Assembly (NCBI GenBank): GCA_910575795.1 | Contig: CAJTGE010000007.1 | Location: 826-64,825, forward strand | Source: Clostridiaceae bacterium | GTDB taxonomy: Bacteria; Bacillota; Clostridia; Lachnospirales; Lachnospiraceae | Length of the DNA stretch: 64,000 nucleotides | Direction of reading: 5' to 3' | Part shown: positions 9,156 through 16,482 of the stretch, in pieces | Numbering within the stretch: position 1 is the first letter of the stretch | Layout: each line of letters begins with the position of its first letter | The notes under the pieces: model-generated | The model's input: only the letters and a program-made list of their open reading frames with translations | What the model was told of the DNA's origin: nothing | The model's database searches: none | Translations under genes and position numbers: made by a program

Positions 9156-9761
9156 ATGTGCGGCAGATACTATGTAGATGATGAGACAGCAAGGGCGATG
9201 GAAGCGCTGCTTCGCGGGCTGCAGGGAAAAATAAGGCGCGGGTCTATGGCGGCAGTGGGCCGGATGGCCGCCGGCGACGTGCATCCGTCTGAGGCGGCGC
9301 CGGTTCTTTGGGGAGAGGGAGGCGCGGTGCGCTGCGGATGGCAGCGCTGGGGATTTCCGGGCTTTCAGGGGAAGCGGGTGATTTTTAATGCGAGAAGCGA
9401 ATCTGCGATGGAAAAGCCATTGTTTCGCGACAGCATCCTGCACAGGCGGATAGCGGTTCCCGCGGCGGGGTTTTATGAGTGGAATTCCAGGAGGGAGAAA
9501 AGCCGGTTTTACAAAAAGGGCTGCCCGCTTCTTTTGATGGCGGGGTGCAGCAGGCAGTATGAGGACGGGGCGCATTTTGTGATACTCACAACAGCGGCCA
9601 ATGGATCCATGAAGCCGGTGCATGAACGTATGCCCCTGATCCTGGAGTGGGACGAGGCGGCGAAATGGGTGCTGGATGACGCAGGGGTGAAGGAGATTCT
9701 TGGCAAAATACCCTGCCTGCTGGAACGTGAATCAGATTATGAGCAGCTCAGCCTGTTTTAG
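9156..9761 (+). CDS. SOS response-associated peptidase YedK/HMCES family
   Basis: HMCES/YedK proteins form a covalent thiazolidine link to abasic sites in single-stranded DNA through Cys2. Here the protein starts MCGRYYVDDE, keeping the cysteine exposed after methionine removal. It also has the FNARSES motif, the AAGFYEWN glutamate and the HERMPLIL histidine of the active site. At 201 residues it is of typical length. AGGGAG lies just before the start. The next gene is a translesion polymerase, so the pair fits DNA-damage tolerance. Confidence 0.92.
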   Translation: MCGRYYVDDETARAMEALLRGLQGKIRRGSMAAVGRMAAGDVHPSEAAPVLWGEGGAVRCGWQRWGFPGFQGKRVIFNARSESAMEKPLFRDSILHRRIAVPAAGFYEWNSRREKSRFYKKGCPLLLMAGCSRQYEDGAHFVILTTAANGSMKPVHERMPLILEWDEAAKWVLDDAGVKEILGKIPCLLERESDYEQLSLF

Positions 9762-9830
9762 GGCCTGCTTCTGACGATTCTGACACGCTCCGGGGCGGCC
9801 GGGGACGGTATGTATTCCATAAATTACCGC

Positions 9831-9886
9831 TTGAAATAGAAACGTATGTTTGCTAAAATGGAACCCAAGGGGGTGAACGTACGTTT
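9831..9886 (+). promoter_or_regulatory. dinB promoter with two LexA-like boxes
   Basis: TTGAAA (9831-9836) and TAAAAT (9854-9859) are 17 bp apart. The spacer holds AAACGTATGTTT (9840-9851), and GAACGTACGTTT lies at 9875-9886; both fit the Gram-positive LexA palindrome GAACnnnnGTTC allowing one or two changes. The arrangement would let LexA block both polymerase binding and early elongation. Confidence 0.6.
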
Positions 9887-11165
9887 GAAACGAATCATCT
9901 TTCATATTGACGTGAACGCAGCCTATCTCTCGTGGGAGGCGGTTTACCGGCTGGCCCACAGGGGGGAGAAGGTGGATTTGCGAACGATCGCGTCTGCCGT
10001 GGGCGGGGATGTGTCTGCGCGGCGCGGGATTATCCTGGCGAAGTCGATCCCGGCAAAGCGGTATGGGATCAAAACAGGCGAGACGCTTCTGGAGGCGAGA
10101 AGGAAATGCCCGGATCTGGTGATCGTGCCGCCGGATTATGGCCTGTATGAGAAATGTTCGGCTGCATTTATGGATGTTCTGCGGGATTATTCGGATGCGG
10201 TCGAGCCGTACAGCATTGACGAGGCGTACATTGACATGAGCGCGAGCTGCCATTTGTTCGGGACGCCCGAGGAGGCGGCGGCGCAGATCCGGGACCGCAT
10301 CCGGGAGGAGCTGGGATTTACGGTCAATGTGGGCGTATCGGCCAATAAACTTCTGGCAAAGATGGCGTCAGATTTCAGGAAGCCGGATCAGGTACATACG
10401 CTGTATCCGGAGGAGATTCCGGAGAAGATGTGGCCGCTTCCGGTATCAGAGCTGTTCTTTGTGGGGCGGGCCACGGAGGGAAAGCTTCTTTCCATGGGTA
10501 TCAGAACCATCGGGGAGCTTGCGGCCTGCGATCCGGCGTGGCTTAAGCGCGTGCTGAAAAAGCATGGGGAGGTGATATGGGGCTTTGCCAATGGCATCGA
10601 TCCCTCGCCGGTGGCGGCGTCCGGCGGTTCGTACACAATAAAACCGGGTGCGCCGGCGGATGCGGGCGCGGGCCTGTCCGTTGGCGCGCCGTCCGGCGGG
10701 AATAAGGGATACGGGAACAGCGCCACGACGCCGTATGATGTGATGGACGCGCAGACGGCGAAGCAGACGCTTTTGGCTCTTTCCGAGACGGTCGCAGGCC
10801 GTCTGCGGGCGGACGGGGTGCAGATCGGGGTGGTGTCCGTGGGGATCCGGTATGCGGATTTTTCCTATGCCTCCCACCAGAGAACGCTGTGCGGCCCGAC
10901 GGATCGGACCATGGAGATCTATGAGGCGGCGTGCGGACTGTTCCTGGAATTGTGGAACGGCCGGCCGGTCCGTCACCTGGGCGTGCATACAGGCCGGGTG
11001 AGCCGGGAGAATTACAGGCAGTTACGGATGTTTGACGATGTAAATGATGAGAAGCTTTCGAGGATGGACAGGGCTGTCGATGAGATAAGAGGGCGGTTCG
11101 GGGCCGGCGCGGTGCGGCGGGCCGTATTTTTAGACCAACAAATCGACATAAAGACCGAACCGTGA
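9885..11165 (+). CDS. dinB: DNA polymerase IV, Y-family translesion polymerase
   Basis: Motifs run in order: FHIDVNAAYLSWEAV (first metal-binding Asp), YSIDEAYIDMS (second acidic pair), GVSANKLLAKMASD and a little-finger domain toward the C-terminus. A Gly/Ala/Ser-rich insert near residues 245-285 is unusual. I chose the TTG at 9885 because AAGGGGG precedes it and the predicted promoter -10 covers the upstream in-frame ATGs at 9846 and 9858, which could not then be translated. It probably belongs to the SOS regulon together with the abasic-site protector upstream. Confidence 0.88.
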   Translation: MKRIIFHIDVNAAYLSWEAVYRLAHRGEKVDLRTIASAVGGDVSARRGIILAKSIPAKRYGIKTGETLLEARRKCPDLVIVPPDYGLYEKCSAAFMDVLRDYSDAVEPYSIDEAYIDMSASCHLFGTPEEAAAQIRDRIREELGFTVNVGVSANKLLAKMASDFRKPDQVHTLYPEEIPEKMWPLPVSELFFVGRATEGKLLSMGIRTIGELAACDPAWLKRVLKKHGEVIWGFANGIDPSPVAASGGSYTIKPGAPADAGAGLSVGAPSGGNKGYGNSATTPYDVMDAQTAKQTLLALSETVAGRLRADGVQIGVVSVGIRYADFSYASHQRTLCGPTDRTMEIYEAACGLFLELWNGRPVRHLGVHTGRVSRENYRQLRMFDDVNDEKLSRMDRAVDEIRGRFGAGAVRRAVFLDQQIDIKTEP

Positions 11166-11202
11166 GAGGCGTAACTGTGAGTACATCTTTGGGAAAGAGG
11201 GG

Positions 11203-11520
11203 ATGGCAATGGCATTTGGGATTGGCATGAATTCCCGCGGGGCGGACGCGGGCGGCGTCAGGGGAATCCAGCGGGAGATTGCATGTGAATGCTGGTTTAC
11301 CAGCACCGGAAAGGCCACGCCTCTGATGCTGAAAATACAGGATGAGGACGGGGAGATCCAGACCATCCGGGAGATTATCGTGCATTCTCAGGAGAAAAAG
11401 ACGTATGCCGGGGTTCCTTCCATCGAATATGACTGCACGCTGGCGCTGCATGGGCGCGGGATCAGGGCATGGCTTATTTATTATCAGGCAGAGAGCCGGT
11501 GGGTCATCAATTTTCGGTGA
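11203..11520 (+). CDS. Small conserved-looking protein downstream of dinB, function unknown
   Basis: The 105-residue product starts after GAGGGGATGG and is predicted soluble and mostly beta, with CECWFTSTGKATPLMLKIQD, HSQEKKTYAG and YDCTLALHGRGIRAWLIYY as visible segments. I do not recognise the family. It follows dinB by 37 bp in the same direction, so it may be co-transcribed with the damage genes. Codon use resembles its neighbours, which supports a real gene. Confidence 0.65.
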   Translation: MAMAFGIGMNSRGADAGGVRGIQREIACECWFTSTGKATPLMLKIQDEDGEIQTIREIIVHSQEKKTYAGVPSIEYDCTLALHGRGIRAWLIYYQAESRWVINFR

Positions 11521-11592
11521 CACGGCGCGCATGCATTGTTTTTGCGCCGGCCGTGCGGATGTTTATAAATACTTCAATAAATGCAGGTAATA

Positions 11593-11616
11593 GTTCAGGG
11601 TTATCTGAACTGTTAC
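11593..11616. repeat. Repeat D2, short dispersed hairpin
   Basis: GTTCAGGGTTATCTGAAC with outer bases extending the palindrome to GTAA and TTAC. Same family as 7258 and 16439. Confidence 0.6.
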
Positions 11617-11656
11617 GAATGCGTGACAGCCGCAAGGTTGTTCTTTTTGTCTCATA

Positions 11657-11686
11657 TTGACAGAGCGATTTCACCTGTGCTATACT
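11657..11686 (+). promoter_or_regulatory. Promoter of the tungstate transport operon
   Basis: TTGACA (11657-11662) and TATACT (11681-11686) are 18 bp apart, directly before the riboswitch-like leader. The second leader at 14582 has the same -35, -10 and spacing. Confidence 0.75.
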
Positions 11687-11714
11687 GATTTCTGTAATCT
11701 GAAAAAAACAGTAA

Positions 11715-11832
11715 ATTTCGAGCTGCTGCGCCTGAAACAGTGAAATCATGCTGCATGGCGGGCAGCCAATGGGTGGATGGGGAAACCCGCCCGCCTCCCG
11801 CATTTGGAAAGAAATGCATTGGAAAGAAATTG
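11715..11832 (+). promoter_or_regulatory. Moco/Tuco-type riboswitch upstream of tupA
   Basis: The leader shares conserved blocks with the one at 14621: TTTCGAGCTGCT near the start, GCCAATGGGTG, GGGGAAAC, CGCCTCCCGCAT and GCATTGGAAAGAAATTG. Intervening lengths differ, as expected for a structured RNA. Both precede Mo/W genes, matching the genomic setting of the molybdenum/tungsten cofactor riboswitch. Assignment rests on pattern and context; I could not run a covariance search. Confidence 0.75.
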
Positions 11833-11922
11833 TGCTATGAAAAGGCTTGAATGCTTCCGCCTGTGCCGGAGCGCGTCTGAATGGAAATTTCAGCGCATCT
11901 TCGGGCGCTCCCGGGAAGAGTT

Positions 11923-11957
11923 GCCGCACGATTTTTGTTCCGGTGCGGCGTTTTCTT
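11923..11957 (+). terminator. Terminator hairpin in the tupA leader
   Basis: GCCGCAC pairs with GTGCGGC across a 13-base loop and is followed by GTTTTCTT. Lying between the riboswitch and tupA, it is the likely expression platform for premature termination when cofactor is plentiful. Confidence 0.65.
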
Positions 11958-11987
11958 CAGAAATAATATTCAAGGGAGAGAGATACG

Positions 11988-12947
11988 ATGAGAAAATCAG
12001 GCAGATGGAAGGTGTTTGCGGCGGCTGCCGCGGCGGCGGTATCGATGGCGGCCTGCTCGGGTTCCGCGGACAAGCCGGCTGAAACGGAGACTGCGGCAGA
12101 GACTGCGGCTGAGGTGGAGGCGGCGGCCCCGACAGAGGAGGAGACGGCGGCAGAAACCGGGGAGGCTGAGAGTGAGGAGCAGGAAAAGAGCGCGCAGGGC
12201 GTGCTGATGATGGCTACCACGACCAGCACGGATAATACGGGGCTTCTTGATTACCTTCAGCCGCTGTTTCTGGAGGAGACGGGCATTGATTTGCAGTGGA
12301 CAGCCGTGGGGACAGGCGATGCGATCCAAAAGGGCATGGACGGCGAGGTTGATATTGTGCTGGTTCACTCCAAGGCCAAGGAAGAGGAGTTTGTGGCCAG
12401 CGGCTTCGGCGTGGAGCGCTTCCAGGTGATGTACAATGATTTCATTATCATTGGGCCCAAGGACGGCCCGGTTGCGGTGACGGACGATATTGAGTCTGTA
12501 TTTAAGCAGATAAAGGACGAGGAACTGACATTTGTATCGCGCGGCGATAATTCCGGCACGCACAATAAGGAAACCGGGATCTGGGACAAGCTGGGGATTG
12601 CGGATTATGAGAGCAATCCGAATTATGTGTCAGCCGGGGCCGGCATGGGCGATACGATCAATATGACGGATGAGAAAGGCGGCTACTGCCTGACAGACCG
12701 CGGAACCTGGCTCGCGAAAAAGGCGGATTACCCGGATATGGACATCATCTGCGAGGGCGACGCCAACCTTTTGAACCAGTACGGCGTGATTGCCGTGAAT
12801 CCGGAGAAATACCCGGATTTGAACAATGAGGCGGCAAATACCTTTATTGAGTGGATCTGCTCTCCTGAGGTTCAGGAGCTGATTGGCAAGTTCGGCGTTG
12901 AGGAGTACGGCGAGCCGTTATTCTTCCCCAACGCGGATCAGCAGTAG
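11988..12947 (+). CDS. tupA: Tungstate ABC transporter substrate-binding lipoprotein
   Basis: TupA captures tungstate outside the cell. A lipoprotein signal (MAACSG, Cys about residue 24) is followed by a 45-residue Glu/Thr/Ala-rich linker and the binding domain. The domain begins at ATTTSTDNTGLLDYL, the TTTS-NTG signature that contacts the oxyanion in TupA/ModA-like proteins, and continues with GTGDAIQKGMDGEVDI and SRGDNSGTHNKE. Tungstate rather than molybdate preference is inferred from the TupA signature and from the tungsten oxidoreductase further down. AGGGAGAG precedes the start. Confidence 0.93.
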   Translation: MRKSGRWKVFAAAAAAAVSMAACSGSADKPAETETAAETAAEVEAAAPTEEETAAETGEAESEEQEKSAQGVLMMATTTSTDNTGLLDYLQPLFLEETGIDLQWTAVGTGDAIQKGMDGEVDIVLVHSKAKEEEFVASGFGVERFQVMYNDFIIIGPKDGPVAVTDDIESVFKQIKDEELTFVSRGDNSGTHNKETGIWDKLGIADYESNPNYVSAGAGMGDTINMTDEKGGYCLTDRGTWLAKKADYPDMDIICEGDANLLNQYGVIAVNPEKYPDLNNEAANTFIEWICSPEVQELIGKFGVEEYGEPLFFPNADQQ

Positions 12948-12996
12948 AAAGACAGAAAAAGGCGGCGGAGGATATCCGCGCTGCCTTAAGGCCAGC

Positions 12997-13046
12997 AAGG
13001 CCGAAACCGGGGCGGGCGGTGGCGCTGCGCGGTTTCGGCCTTTTTT
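12997..13046 (+). terminator. Strong hairpin between tupA and tupB
   Basis: AAGGCCGAAACC and GGTTTCGGCCTT form a perfect 12-bp stem followed by six T. Inside an operon it would give more binding-protein mRNA than permease mRNA. Confidence 0.8.
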
Positions 13047-13062
13047 AAGGGAGCGGGTTGAG

Positions 13063-13746
13063 TTGAAACAGGTATTTTCAGAATTTTTTGGCACAGTGGG
13101 CGTGATGGATTCGATCCGGGTCACGCTCATCATGTCGGTTTGGTCCACGCTGATCGCGTCTGCGTTTGGGATTTCGCTCGGATTTTTGCTGGAAAGGCGG
13201 GAATTTCCCGGGAAACGGCTGGTGATCCGCCTCAACCGCACGCTGATGGGGGCCCCTCCGGTGGTGATCGGGCTTCTGGCCTATATGCTTCTCAGAAAGC
13301 GGGGGCCGCTCGGGAGCCTGCGGTGGGTGTTTACCATCAAAGGCATGGTGTTTGCGCAGGTTTTAATCATCACGCCCATTGTATGCGGGATGGTCTATTC
13401 CTACGCGGTGCGCACGGCTCCGGCGATCCGGGCGTTTGCGCGGCTGATGGGGGCGGACCGCCGGCAGACGGGGTGGCTTCTGTTAAAGGAAATGAAGCAT
13501 GAGATGTATTTTGCCGTGGCGTCAGGCTACGGCCGCTCGATCAGCGAGGTGGGGGCCGTGTTTCTGGTGGGAGGCAATATTAAGAATCACACGCGCACCA
13601 TGACGACCGCGATTTCAACCCTCAAGGGGGCCGGGGATTATTATGAGGGCGTGTTCCTGGGCGTGCTTCTGATGATAATGGCGTTTGCTGTACAGACGCT
13701 GGCCGACCATTTCAGGAGGGAGGAGCAGGGCGATGAGAATCTCTAA
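13063..13746 (+). CDS. tupB: Tungstate ABC transporter permease
   Basis: The product from the TTG at 13063 is 227 residues, the usual TupB size. It has several membrane spans and the ABC-permease EAA-like loop around ARLMGADRRQTGWLLLKEM, followed by GRSISEVGAVFLVGGN. The frame is open upstream into tupA, but the intervening terminator and AAGGGAG make 13063 the sensible start. It overlaps tupC by 14 bases. Confidence 0.9.
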   Translation: MKQVFSEFFGTVGVMDSIRVTLIMSVWSTLIASAFGISLGFLLERREFPGKRLVIRLNRTLMGAPPVVIGLLAYMLLRKRGPLGSLRWVFTIKGMVFAQVLIITPIVCGMVYSYAVRTAPAIRAFARLMGADRRQTGWLLLKEMKHEMYFAVASGYGRSISEVGAVFLVGGNIKNHTRTMTTAISTLKGAGDYYEGVFLGVLLMIMAFAVQTLADHFRREEQGDENL

Positions 13747-14422
13747 TCTGAAAAAGCGGATGGGAACCTTTGAGCTTTGGATAGAGGAGATGAACCTGGA
13801 GAGCGGGCTGATCCACGGGCTGGCCGGCCCGAATGGCTGCGGCAAGACAACGCTCTCCAAACTCCTGACCGGGATCCTCACGCCGGATGAGGGGATGATG
13901 GATTTGGAAGGGCTGACGCCGCGCGACATTACCATGACAAGCCAGAAGCCGTATCTTCTGCACGATACGGTGTATGAAAACCTGATCCTTCCCCTGAAGC
14001 TGCGGGGAATGCAGCCGGATAAGGAGGAGACGGACGCATGGCTGGAGCGGTGCGGGTTAAAGGATAAGAAGCGCCAGTATGCCAGGAGCTTAAGCAGCGG
14101 GGAGCAGCAGAAGCTTTCGTTTATCCGCGCTTTGATATTCGGGCCGAAGCTGGTGATTGTGGATGAGACGCTCTCCAATCTGGATCCGGACAGCACGAAG
14201 CTGTTTGAAGAGCTGATGCTGGAACAGCAGAGGAAGCGGCCGATCACATGGCTGACGATCAGCCATCAGCTTGTGCATCTGAAACGGGTCTGCGATCGGG
14301 TGCATTTCATGGAGAAGGGGAGGCAGATCGCGGAGGGAACGCCGAAGGAGATTCTGCTGAATCCGTCGCATCCGTCGATAAGGGCGTTTTTGGCGGATAC
14401 GGAGGTGTCGTTTCGGGGGTAG
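13733..14422 (+). CDS. tupC: Tungstate ABC transporter ATP-binding protein
   Basis: The 229-residue ATPase has Walker A GPNGCGKTTLS, a signature motif written SLSSGEQQKLS, Walker B LVIVDETLS and the switch histidine in LTISHQ. It starts at MRISNLKKR with GGAGG upstream inside tupB. Together with TupA and TupB it makes a complete importer supplying tungstate for the cofactor genes downstream. Confidence 0.92.
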   Translation: MRISNLKKRMGTFELWIEEMNLESGLIHGLAGPNGCGKTTLSKLLTGILTPDEGMMDLEGLTPRDITMTSQKPYLLHDTVYENLILPLKLRGMQPDKEETDAWLERCGLKDKKRQYARSLSSGEQQKLSFIRALIFGPKLVIVDETLSNLDPDSTKLFEELMLEQQRKRPITWLTISHQLVHLKRVCDRVHFMEKGRQIAEGTPKEILLNPSHPSIRAFLADTEVSFRG

Positions 14423-14436
14423 GGGAAAGTCATGTC

Positions 14437-14505
14437 GTGAAAGGGCCGCCCGTGCGGACTTCTATATCCAACAGAACCTCACTCTGGCGGCCTTATCACG
14501 CCGAA
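14437..14505. repeat. Repeat A5, short derivative of palindrome A
   Basis: The outer parts of repeat A are present (GTGAAAGGGCCGCC, TTCTATATCCAACAGAACC, CTGGCGGCC, TATCACG) but the central 70 bp of full copies are missing. No gene lies in the 760-bp gap that follows tupC; besides this repeat it holds the second promoter, leader and terminator. Confidence 0.55.
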
Positions 14506-14581
14506 TTATAAATAGCAGACGCATAAAGCTTTTATAATAATGAAAAATATTTTATATATATGAAATTTTTTAAATATCTCA

Positions 14582-14611
14582 TTGACAGCAGAATTTTGAT
14601 TATGTTATACT
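14582..14611 (+). promoter_or_regulatory. Promoter of the moeA/aldehyde oxidoreductase operon
   Basis: TTGACA (14582-14587) and TATACT (14606-14611) with an 18-bp spacer, identical in form to the tupA promoter. Confidence 0.75.
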
Positions 14612-14620
14612 AAGCTTAGA

Positions 14621-14810
14621 ATTTCGAGCTGCTTTCACCTAATGCAGGATTAGCTCCGGACGGCATACACGGCCGGATTCAGAGCGGTCTTTTTCGGATC
14701 GGAACTGCAAAGATACGGATTTCTGCGATGGGATGGCGGCCAATGGGTGCGGGGGGAAACTTCCGCGCCTCCCGCATCCGGTTTTCTGGTGCATTGGAAA
14801 GAAATTGTAA
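14621..14810 (+). promoter_or_regulatory. Second Moco/Tuco-type riboswitch, upstream of moeA
   Basis: It shares ATTTCGAGCTGCT, GGCCAATGGGTG, GGGGGAAAC, GCGCCTCCCGCAT and GCATTGGAAAGAAATTGT with the leader at 11715, but has about 70 extra bases forming an internal stem-rich segment (14650-14720). The two leaders could differ in which cofactor (Mo or W form) they sense; that is speculation. Confidence 0.75.
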
Positions 14811-15062
14811 TCGTTCAGGTATTCTGTACGGTTGCCAGAAATTGCTTCTTTATTCATTATAACAGAGAATTTATAATTAGGAAGAGAGGCAAGTTCGGCT
14901 GCTGTTCATCAGGCGGTATCCTGCGGGGCGGGTTACTGCGCGGCCCGGGAGGGCGTGGGCGGCGGCGTTGGTGTTTTCCGGGTGCGCGAAGAAGAGGCTG
15001 GCGTGGGGACAGACAGATATGGGTACAGGGCGGTACGCGGAGAAGACGGCAGAGAGAAGAAC

Positions 15063-15099
15063 GCCGGATCCTTTGGGATTTCTCCGGGCCGCCTTTTTG
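15063..15099 (+). terminator. Possible terminator in the moeA leader
   Basis: GCCGGA and TCCGGGC pair with one bulge around an inner TCC/GGA stem, followed by CGCCTTTTTG. The stem is weaker than the one before tupA. Confidence 0.4.
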
Positions 15100-15184
15100 T
15101 TGTGTCCGGGTTTGGCGCAATGCCGTATTTGAAGCTGTAATAATACCGCATTGAAACCTATTATAATTAAGGAAGGAATTGGTT

Positions 15185-16417
15185 ATGAAATTACTGCGGG
15201 TGGATACGCTTGAGGAGGCGAGGGGGAAGCTTAAGGGCGTGTTTGCGGGGCGCGCGCCGGAGACGGAGCTAACTGGATGCGCGGATGCGCTGGGCCGGAT
15301 CCTGGCTGAGGACGTGGTTTCCGGGGAGGCGGTACCTTCCTTTTACCGATCGGGCGTGGACGGGTACGCGGTGCGGTCAGCGGATACGGCCGGGGCGTCG
15401 GAGAGTATTCCGGCATTTCTTGAAATGATCGGGGAGATCTCTGTGGGGACAGCGGCGGGAAGGGCGATTGGCAGCGGACAGTGTATGTATGTTCCCACCG
15501 GAGGCATGGTCCCGGAGGGCGCGGACGCGGTGGTGATGGTGGAATACTGCGAGCCTTTTGACGCGGATCATGTGGCAGTATATGAGGCGGTTCCCTTTGG
15601 GAGCTCAGTGGTGGTTCCGGGGGAGGATGTGAAGAAGGGACAGCTCCTTCTGGCGCGGGGCAGCGCCGTCAGCCCGGCGGGGCTCGGGGCGCTGGCGGCG
15701 GCCGGGATCACGGAGGTTTCTGTGTATAAGCCCTGGAGGGTGAGTATCCTTTCCACAGGGGATGAGCTGGTGGCGCCCGGCGGGTGTCCGGGACCGGGGC
15801 AGGTGCGGGATGTCAACAGCGCCGGCCTGGCGGCCTCGGCGGCAAACGCGGGCTTTCAGGTGATCCGGACAGCGCTTCTGGCGGATGATGAGCCGCTTTT
15901 GGAGGCGGCGGTGCGGGAGGCCGCGGAGGACAGCGACCTGGTTTTGGTGTCAGGCGGGAGCTCGCAGGGAAAAAAGGATGTGACGTGCGAGGTTTTAGAC
16001 CGGGTGTCCGGGGGCGGCGTGTTTACGCACGGGCTGGCATTAAAACCGGGAAAACCGACGATCCTGGGGTTTGACAGCGGCCGCGGCGCGCTTTTGATGG
16101 GACTTCCGGGGCATCCGGTCGCGGCTCTGACGGTGTTCCGCCTTCTGGCCTTCTGGCTGTGGCGGGAGCTGACCGGGCAGCGGGAGGAATGGTCCGTCAG
16201 GGCGCGGATGAGCATGAACCTTGCGAGCGCGCCGGGAAAGCTGACGTGCGTGCCGGTGAGGCTTTACCGCGGCGCGGACGGATATGAGGCGGAGCCGGTT
16301 TTAGGGAAATCGGGGCTGATTACGACCATGTCCCAGGCGGACGGGTATGTGATGGCAGAGATGAACCGGGAGGGCTTAAAGCGCGGGGAGTGGGTGGAGA
16401 TCCACCGTTTTTTGTAG
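15185..16417 (+). CDS. moeA: Molybdopterin molybdenumtransferase MoeA
   Basis: MoeA inserts molybdate or tungstate into adenylylated molybdopterin. The 410-residue protein has the family segments PSFYRSGVDGYAVRSADT, YVPTGGMVPEGADAVVMVE, LSTGDELVAPG, DVNSAGLAA and LPGHPVAALTVF. I chose the ATG at 15185, which has AAGGAAGG eight bases upstream, over a TTG two codons earlier. In this setting, next to a tungstate importer and a tungsten enzyme, it may handle tungstate. Confidence 0.93.
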   Translation: MKLLRVDTLEEARGKLKGVFAGRAPETELTGCADALGRILAEDVVSGEAVPSFYRSGVDGYAVRSADTAGASESIPAFLEMIGEISVGTAAGRAIGSGQCMYVPTGGMVPEGADAVVMVEYCEPFDADHVAVYEAVPFGSSVVVPGEDVKKGQLLLARGSAVSPAGLGALAAAGITEVSVYKPWRVSILSTGDELVAPGGCPGPGQVRDVNSAGLAASAANAGFQVIRTALLADDEPLLEAAVREAAEDSDLVLVSGGSSQGKKDVTCEVLDRVSGGGVFTHGLALKPGKPTILGFDSGRGALLMGLPGHPVAALTVFRLLAFWLWRELTGQREEWSVRARMSMNLASAPGKLTCVPVRLYRGADGYEAEPVLGKSGLITTMSQADGYVMAEMNREGLKRGEWVEIHRFL

Positions 16418-16438
16418 GATGTACGTTCGCATAGTAAT

Positions 16439-16463
16439 GGTTCAGCGCTATCTGAACGGTTGC
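16439..16463. repeat. Repeat D3, short dispersed hairpin
   Basis: GGTTCAGCGCTATCTGAACG between the two moeA genes; same family as 7258 and 11593. Confidence 0.55.
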
Positions 16464-16482
16464 TTTCGGATAAGGAGATGCG

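Noticed and set aside
14747-15154. A 135-codon open frame in the moeA leader
   Set aside because: It begins inside the riboswitch, is very rich in Gly/Arg, crosses a terminator-like hairpin and matches no known protein pattern.
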